In this document: in pieces, positions 7,076-10,748 of the stretch
How positions within the stretch are numbered: the stretch's first letter is position 1
Layout of the letters: each line of letters opens with the position of its first letter
NCBI GenBank assembly: GCA_003501375.1
Contig: DNPO01000418.1
Coordinates: forward strand, 1 to 10,748
Reading direction: 5' to 3'
Source: Candidatus Sumerlaeota bacterium
GTDB lineage: Bacteria > Sumerlaeota > Sumerlaeia > UBA8349
DNA: 10,748 nucleotides
Made by a program: the position numbers and the translations under genes
Notes under the pieces: generated by a model
Told to the model about the DNA's origin: nothing
The model's input: only the letters and a program-made list of their open reading frames with translations
Databases searched by the model: none

Positions 7076-7759
7076 ATGTTGACCACGCGCCATTTTACTA
7101 CACACCCGAAGACTCGTTCTATACCCTGGCGAGGTGTAACACTGGTGGAAGCCGTAATTGCCATTTCCATATTGTCGGTAATGATGACGGCAATCATTTC
7201 CACCATGATTGCAAGTTCCAAATTCACGCGTCTCAACAGCAATGCTGTCATGGCCAAAAACATCGCTCAAGGTTTTTTTGAGATGATGAGTAACGATGCA
7301 TTTGCCAGTGTAAACGGCACAAATTACGTGCAAGGTACCACGCGGGTTCCTGCGACTATTTATTTGGATCATAACGGCGGGATTACTTGCACGGTATCTT
7401 TTCAGTTTGTTGGGTTTGGAACCGTGAAAAGCGGAAGCAGCGGGACTACTCTCAATGTTTCGGATGCCTCTTCCACTTGGCAAACTAACGAATGGGTTGG
7501 GTCCAAGGTGTATTTGGTGTCCGGTACGGGTGTCGGACAGTGGAAAAATATAACCGCAAATACAACAGCAGCGGGAACGTTGTCGTTGACATTGGATAGC
7601 GCCTTTAGCACTACTCCAGATAACACGACCCGATATATGATTAACAATGGAAAGACGGTGCGTGTTACCACCAAGTGGAGTTACATGGGGAAGAACTACT
7701 CCCAGACGGTGGGATCGTTGGTCACGCGGTACCGCACCAATGATGAGTTGGGATTTTAA
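7076..7759 (+). CDS. Type IV prepilin-like protein, PilV/PulI-like minor pilin
   Basis: The 227-residue product has a 20-residue leader ending in ...IPWRG, then a class III signal: cleavage expected after Gly20, Val21 in place of the usual methylated Phe, and the conserved Glu25 at position +5 (VTLVEAVIAISILSVMM). The hydrophobic helix runs to about residue 46. Such proteins are processed by a PilD-type prepilin peptidase and assemble as minor pilins or pseudopilins of type IV pili or type II secretion. Residues about 116-190 look like a self-contained beta-module (see findings) placed between two strands of the pilin globular domain (GGITCTVSFQF before, KTVRVTTKWSYMGKNYSQTV after). The TLVEAVIA form and first position in a set of three pilin-like genes favour PilV. 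Prepilin peptidase and assembly ATPase genes are not in the window. Confidence 0.8.
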   Translation: MLTTRHFTTHPKTRSIPWRGVTLVEAVIAISILSVMMTAIISTMIASSKFTRLNSNAVMAKNIAQGFFEMMSNDAFASVNGTNYVQGTTRVPATIYLDHNGGITCTVSFQFVGFGTVKSGSSGTTLNVSDASSTWQTNEWVGSKVYLVSGTGVGQWKNITANTTAAGTLSLTLDSAFSTTPDNTTRYMINNGKTVRVTTKWSYMGKNYSQTVGSLVTRYRTNDELGF

Positions 7760-7834
7760 AACATTTGTTTGGGAAGATATCCTGTTGCATCGTACTTAGA
7801 AAATAATGGGTGTTTTAGACAGATATGGGAAAGT

Positions 7835-7841
7835 GAGGAGA
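7835..7841 (+). promoter_or_regulatory. Ribosome binding site deciding the start of the PilW-like gene
   Basis: GAGGAGA lies 6 bases before the ATG at 7848. The longer frame starting at 7806 would add 14 residues (MGVLDRYGKVRRHG) before it and has no such site, so 7848 is preferred. Confidence 0.75.
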
Positions 7842-7847
7842 CATGGC

Positions 7848-8429
7848 ATGTATTCCCGATTAATGAACAGGCGTAGCATGCACGGATTTACTTTGGTGGA
7901 ATTAATGGTGGCTCTTTTTATCACGCTTTTGGCCTCTTCCGCTGTGGTCTCGCTGGGGATTACGGGGGGGCGACTTTACAAGAGTATCTATTCGCAGCAG
8001 ATCTGCTTGCGGATGGCCAAAAGTGCCTTAGAGGGACCGCATGGGCTAAATCGCGAGATACGCATGGCAAATTCCATGTCTGTTTCAGCGGATGGCTATA
8101 GCGTAGTCTATACGGTATCTGGGGATGCCACAGCACGAAAGATTGCGCTTACTTCAACAGATAGTGATTACACCACACCGTGGAATAATACGCTGACTTA
8201 TACGTATGGTGCCAACACTCCTATCGTGGTGGCAAAATGGCTTGCCCCCCAACAAGATGGGAGTGCTTTCTTTTCCACTACCACCGGGACTTTGCAAATG
8301 AAAGCACGTATTGGGGATCGTTGTCCTACAACGGCCGCTTACCAAGCGGTGGATAATGCGTATTCTGGTCCGGGAATACAAGGGGTTGAAATATACACCA
8401 CTGTTTCTCCCCGCAATACGAGCGAGTAA
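7848..8429 (+). CDS. Type IV prepilin-like protein, PilW/PulJ-like minor pilin
   Basis: With the start at 7848 the product has 193 residues and a canonical prepilin signal. A 13-residue basic leader (MYSRLMNRRSMHG) precedes FTLVELMVALFITLLASSAVVSL, with cleavage expected after Gly13, Phe14 at +1 and Glu18 at +5. The globular part has about 150 residues, contains the helix-like stretch QQICLRMAKSALEGPHGLNREIRMA (about 50-74), and is then Ser/Thr-rich and beta-like. The region after the helix, where a chain of residues is compared with 'LNREIRMANSMSV', is reminiscent of PilW/PulJ-type pseudopilins. It follows the PilV-like gene by 88 bp and precedes the PilX-like gene by 50 bp, probably in one operon. 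Assignment to PilW rather than another minor pilin is inference from position and the FTLVELMVAL form. Confidence 0.8.
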   Translation: MYSRLMNRRSMHGFTLVELMVALFITLLASSAVVSLGITGGRLYKSIYSQQICLRMAKSALEGPHGLNREIRMANSMSVSADGYSVVYTVSGDATARKIALTSTDSDYTTPWNNTLTYTYGANTPIVVAKWLAPQQDGSAFFSTTTGTLQMKARIGDRCPTTAAYQAVDNAYSGPGIQGVEIYTTVSPRNTSE

Positions 8430-8479
8430 TGTTGGGGTTGACCTCAGAGTAAAAATTTGCCGAATGGAGAACTGATATC

Positions 8480-10378
8480 ATGAAGAATAGAGCGTATTTC
8501 CAACATCCTCGCCGTGGCACAGCTATATTGGTAGCCGTCATGCTTTTGGGTATGGTTTTGCTTTTACTTACAAGCGCCTTGATTGGTATGTCGTCTTACC
8601 AGACACGAGACCGCACACGTTATGAGTTGTACAAGGACGAATTTTGCGCGGAGGAAGAGGCAATTAACCGAGTGTACGGGCACATGCAGTTTCGCGTGAA
8701 AAACTCTGGAACGCTGTTTACGAAGATTACTTCGGTGCTGACCTCGACAGAGTGCGCTCCGGCATCCACGATTACCTTGTATAATCCCGTGACAGCCCTC
8801 ACGTCGACATTTAATATTTCCGATTTTACTTTGACAAAACTTACCGAGACCACCAGTGCGATTACGTACTCCATTAAAGTACGCGCCAAGAAGCAACAAA
8901 CGAATGGACTTGCGGTAACGCCGGGCGTGGTCTTGACGGAGAAGGTTGTGTTTACACGCACCTCTCTGTGCAATTTCGCTATTTTCTACGACAACGATAT
9001 GGAAATTGCTCCTGGTGCGAATATGACAGTGGCGGGCAAGGTACATTCCAACGGAAATATGTATCTGGGCGGCGGAGGTGCCAATCTCGATATTACCGGA
9101 AAAACCACCGCTGTCGGAAAAATTTATGGAGGTCGCTATTCTGAATCCGGACAAGGTACTTCCGGAACCGGTAGTGCAGTGTCGATTGCCAATGCTTCTG
9201 GTAATTTGACATCCATGTATCGGAATGACACGACCAGTGCTGGGTGGATCGACTCCTTAGACTCCGATTGGTATTCCAAGGCGATTAGCACTTGGGGTGG
9301 GCAAGTTCAGGATGCCGCTTTTAGTGTAACGTCCCAGGATATTGAAGGGCTTTCTGATTCGGATACTTCTGACAATACCAATGCGAACCATACGATTATT
9401 GATTCCAGCAGTTCGTCTTCCAGCGCTTTTGTTAAACAAGCGGGATTGATTATCAGCAGCAGTGTTACTTCTGTGAATGGCACTACTGCCTCAGGAACAG
9501 TTAGTGCCGTAGACGCTACGGGTAAGACCGTATATTTGAATTATTACACGCTCAATGGCGTGACATATGCCACGAATCGCGCTACCGGGTCAACGGTATC
9601 AACAACTGTTAATGGGAAAACGGTTTCCGCTACCGTCAATAGCGTTGTTAGCACTTCGGCTTTTTATAATGCGCGTGAGGGGAAGACTGTTGCCAGCGTA
9701 AACGTGGATGTGGGAAAGATAGCAACGGCTGCGGCGGCGACCCAGACAGATACCTATAGTTCCGGAAGTTCTACCTATGGAACAGTAACGGGGCAGTACT
9801 CCGTGTTGCCCTCAAACGGCATCATTTACATCAACAACAGTACAACTGTCAGTAGTGCGGAGGTGGGTGTTCGTTTGACAGATGCCGCTACATTGCCAGT
9901 TCCTACCACAGTAACTGGGCTTTCCTTTGTCTCCGATGATCCTATGTATGTGCAGGGGGACTACAATACCACCAATGCGACGCTTTCCATGGTGGCTGGC
10001 GATGCCGTTACGCTTTTGTCAAATAATTGGTCAGACCAGAGTTCAAGCGGGTACTCCAAGGGTACGTCCTCCAGCACGGCTTACAATGCGGTATTTATCA
10101 ATGGGATTGTTGCCTCGGCGAATAGCAAGTATAGCGGTGGTGTGGAAAACTATTTCCGTCTTTTGGAAAACTGGGATAGTAAAACATTGACGTTCAAAGG
10201 TTCCATTTTGGAATTGTTTAAGAGTACAACAGCGACGTCCCCATGGACGGCAAATTCCGGTTATTACAATGCTCCTAAGCGTAGTTGGACATGGGATTCC
10301 GCCCTTGCGACAGACGGGCCTCCCGGAATGCCGAACGTTGTGAGTATCTCGCGTGCGAGTTGGGCTGTTTCTAATTAA
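8480..10378 (+). CDS. PilX-like surface/pilus assembly protein with a DUF4900-like core
   Basis: The 632-residue product starts with a basic segment and RRGTAILVAVMLLGMVLLLL (11-30), an N-terminal membrane helix of the PilX type. Unlike true prepilins it has Val18 where Glu is expected at +5. CNFAIFYDNDMEIAPGANMTVAGKVHSNGNMYLGG (164-198) resembles the core I associate with DUF4900 surface proteins. It is followed by a Ser/Thr/Asn-rich region (220-435) with a seven-serine run (309-315), then FYNAREGKTVASVNVDVGK (395-413). The conserved C-terminal part has DDPMYVQGDYNTT (486-498), VTLLSNNW (510-517) and GGVENYFRLLENWDSKTLTFKGSI (553-576). The size is far above classical PilX (about 170-200). 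GGAGA at 8466-8470 lies 9 bases before the ATG. It is the last gene of the pilin-like set; no pilY1-type gene follows. It is most likely membrane-anchored and exposed outside the inner membrane. Confidence 0.75.
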   Translation: MKNRAYFQHPRRGTAILVAVMLLGMVLLLLTSALIGMSSYQTRDRTRYELYKDEFCAEEEAINRVYGHMQFRVKNSGTLFTKITSVLTSTECAPASTITLYNPVTALTSTFNISDFTLTKLTETTSAITYSIKVRAKKQQTNGLAVTPGVVLTEKVVFTRTSLCNFAIFYDNDMEIAPGANMTVAGKVHSNGNMYLGGGGANLDITGKTTAVGKIYGGRYSESGQGTSGTGSAVSIANASGNLTSMYRNDTTSAGWIDSLDSDWYSKAISTWGGQVQDAAFSVTSQDIEGLSDSDTSDNTNANHTIIDSSSSSSSAFVKQAGLIISSSVTSVNGTTASGTVSAVDATGKTVYLNYYTLNGVTYATNRATGSTVSTTVNGKTVSATVNSVVSTSAFYNAREGKTVASVNVDVGKIATAAAATQTDTYSSGSSTYGTVTGQYSVLPSNGIIYINNSTTVSSAEVGVRLTDAATLPVPTTVTGLSFVSDDPMYVQGDYNTTNATLSMVAGDAVTLLSNNWSDQSSSGYSKGTSSSTAYNAVFINGIVASANSKYSGGVENYFRLLENWDSKTLTFKGSILELFKSTTATSPWTANSGYYNAPKRSWTWDSALATDGPPGMPNVVSISRASWAVSN

Positions 10379-10404
10379 ACTTGCCAGATCATCAGAAAAA
10401 TAGA

Positions 10405-10438
10405 GAACCCCAAGGTTGCAATTGCGGCCTTGGGGTTC
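10405..10438. terminator. Bidirectional terminator between the PilX-like gene and rhaA
   Basis: An 11-bp perfect stem, GAACCCCAAGG (10405-10415) and CCTTGGGGTTC (10428-10438), closes a 12-base loop. On the plus strand it is followed by CCTGTTTTCTCTT. On the minus strand it is followed by TCTATTTTTCT. It lies 27 bases after the plus-strand stop codon and 29 bases after the minus-strand rhaA stop codon, as expected for a terminator shared by converging genes. Confidence 0.85.
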
Positions 10439-10466
10439 CCTGTTTTCTCTTGTTGATTTGCTGGCT

Positions 10467-10748
10467 TTACCCGCGGTTGAACAACACGGTACGTTCATAG
10501 GTGCGTACGTCTTCGATCCAACCGGGGCCGGCAGGAACGCCCGCCTTCTCGCAGCAATAGTCCCAGACCGCGCCAAATGGTAAGGATTTGCACTCTTCCA
10601 GTAATGCAAGACGTCCCGTAAAGTCACCTTTTGCTTCGGCTTCGCGGAGGATTTGCGTCGGTTCCAGCAGGGCAAGCAACAGCGCTTTGTTCATGGCGCG
10701 TGTGCCGATGACCCAGGCTGCGATGCGGTTGATGCTGGCATCGAAATA
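10467..10748 (-). CDS. rhaA: L-rhamnose isomerase, C-terminal part (5' end outside the window)
   Basis: L-rhamnose isomerase converts L-rhamnose to L-rhamnulose in the cytoplasm, the first step before RhaB kinase and RhaD aldolase. The visible 93 residues begin YFDASINRIAAWVIGTRAMNK at the window edge. They continue with a helical stretch (ALLLALLEPTQILREAEAKG), then LPFGAVWDYCCEKAGVPAG and a C-terminal WIEDVRTYERTVLFNRG. The FDASINRIAAW, PFGAVWDYxCE and RTYE(R/K)xVL patterns are characteristic of the RhaA C-terminus. The frame is open to the window end, so the start and the metal-binding active-site residues lie beyond 10748. The ATG at 10694 is internal, since RhaA-like sequence continues upstream of it. 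The stop is TAA at 10467-10469. No other rhamnose genes are visible. Confidence 0.93.
   Translation of the reverse strand, partial: YFDASINRIAAWVIGTRAMNKALLLALLEPTQILREAEAKGDFTGRLALLEECKSLPFGAVWDYCCEKAGVPAGPGWIEDVRTYERTVLFNRG

Noticed and set aside
6928..7281. A possible small membrane protein (117 codons) starting in the pilin leader
   Set aside because: Two thirds of it is the pilin gene read in another frame (Cys/His-rich), and no Shine-Dalgarno precedes its ATG.
8564..9154. A 196-codon minus-strand open frame inside the PilX-like gene
   Set aside because: It is antisense to conserved coding sequence, with no ribosome binding site and no motif.

Overview
This looks like an ordinary chromosomal stretch of a Gram-negative-type bacterium. 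There are no tRNA or rRNA genes, no CRISPR array and no transposase. The gene content (a large flotillin-like SPFH protein, a PilZ protein, a PilX-like protein with a DUF4900-like core, a bacterial rhamnose isomerase) and a palindrome built on a CCACGGAA/CACACGGAA motif suggest the PVC superphylum (Lentisphaerae/Verrucomicrobia type). That placement is inference from memory of such genomes, not a computed result.

Layout. Positions 1-641 (+) hold the end of a membrane protein, probably a lipid-linked-sugar glycosyltransferase. It converges on a minus-strand pair: priA (replication-restart helicase, 734-2986), preceded 5 bp away by a small lipoprotein gene (2992-3348). A 191-bp divergent promoter region (3349-3539) separates that pair from a plus-strand 653-residue SPFH/flotillin-like protein (3540-5501). 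A 134-bp near-perfect palindrome (5517-5650) follows, then a YcgR-type PilZ protein (5793-6755) closed by a strong intrinsic terminator (6785-6817). After a roughly 250-bp promoter/leader region come three consecutive plus-strand genes that look like a minor-pilin set: a PilV-like prepilin (7076-7759), a PilW-like prepilin (7848-8429) and a PilX-like protein with a DUF4900-like core (8480-10378). A terminator that can work in both directions (10405-10438) separates them from the convergent 3' end of rhaA (10467-10748, minus, running off the window).

How the genes may work together. The clearest functional block is PilZ followed by PilV-, PilW- and PilX-like genes. The three pilus genes probably build or prime the tip of a type IV pilus or pseudopilus. 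The PilZ protein keeps both c-di-GMP-binding motifs and could link surface behaviour to c-di-GMP, but the terminator and separate promoter show it is transcribed apart from the pilins. priA, the SPFH gene and rhaA are housekeeping or metabolic neighbours with no evident link to it.

The most notable structural observation is that the N-terminal 370 residues of the SPFH protein contain four degenerate copies of one beta-rich module. Others are the long palindrome and a beta-module, of a kind seen in phage and surface proteins, that appears to be inserted in the first pilin. No clearly new defence or mobile system was seen.
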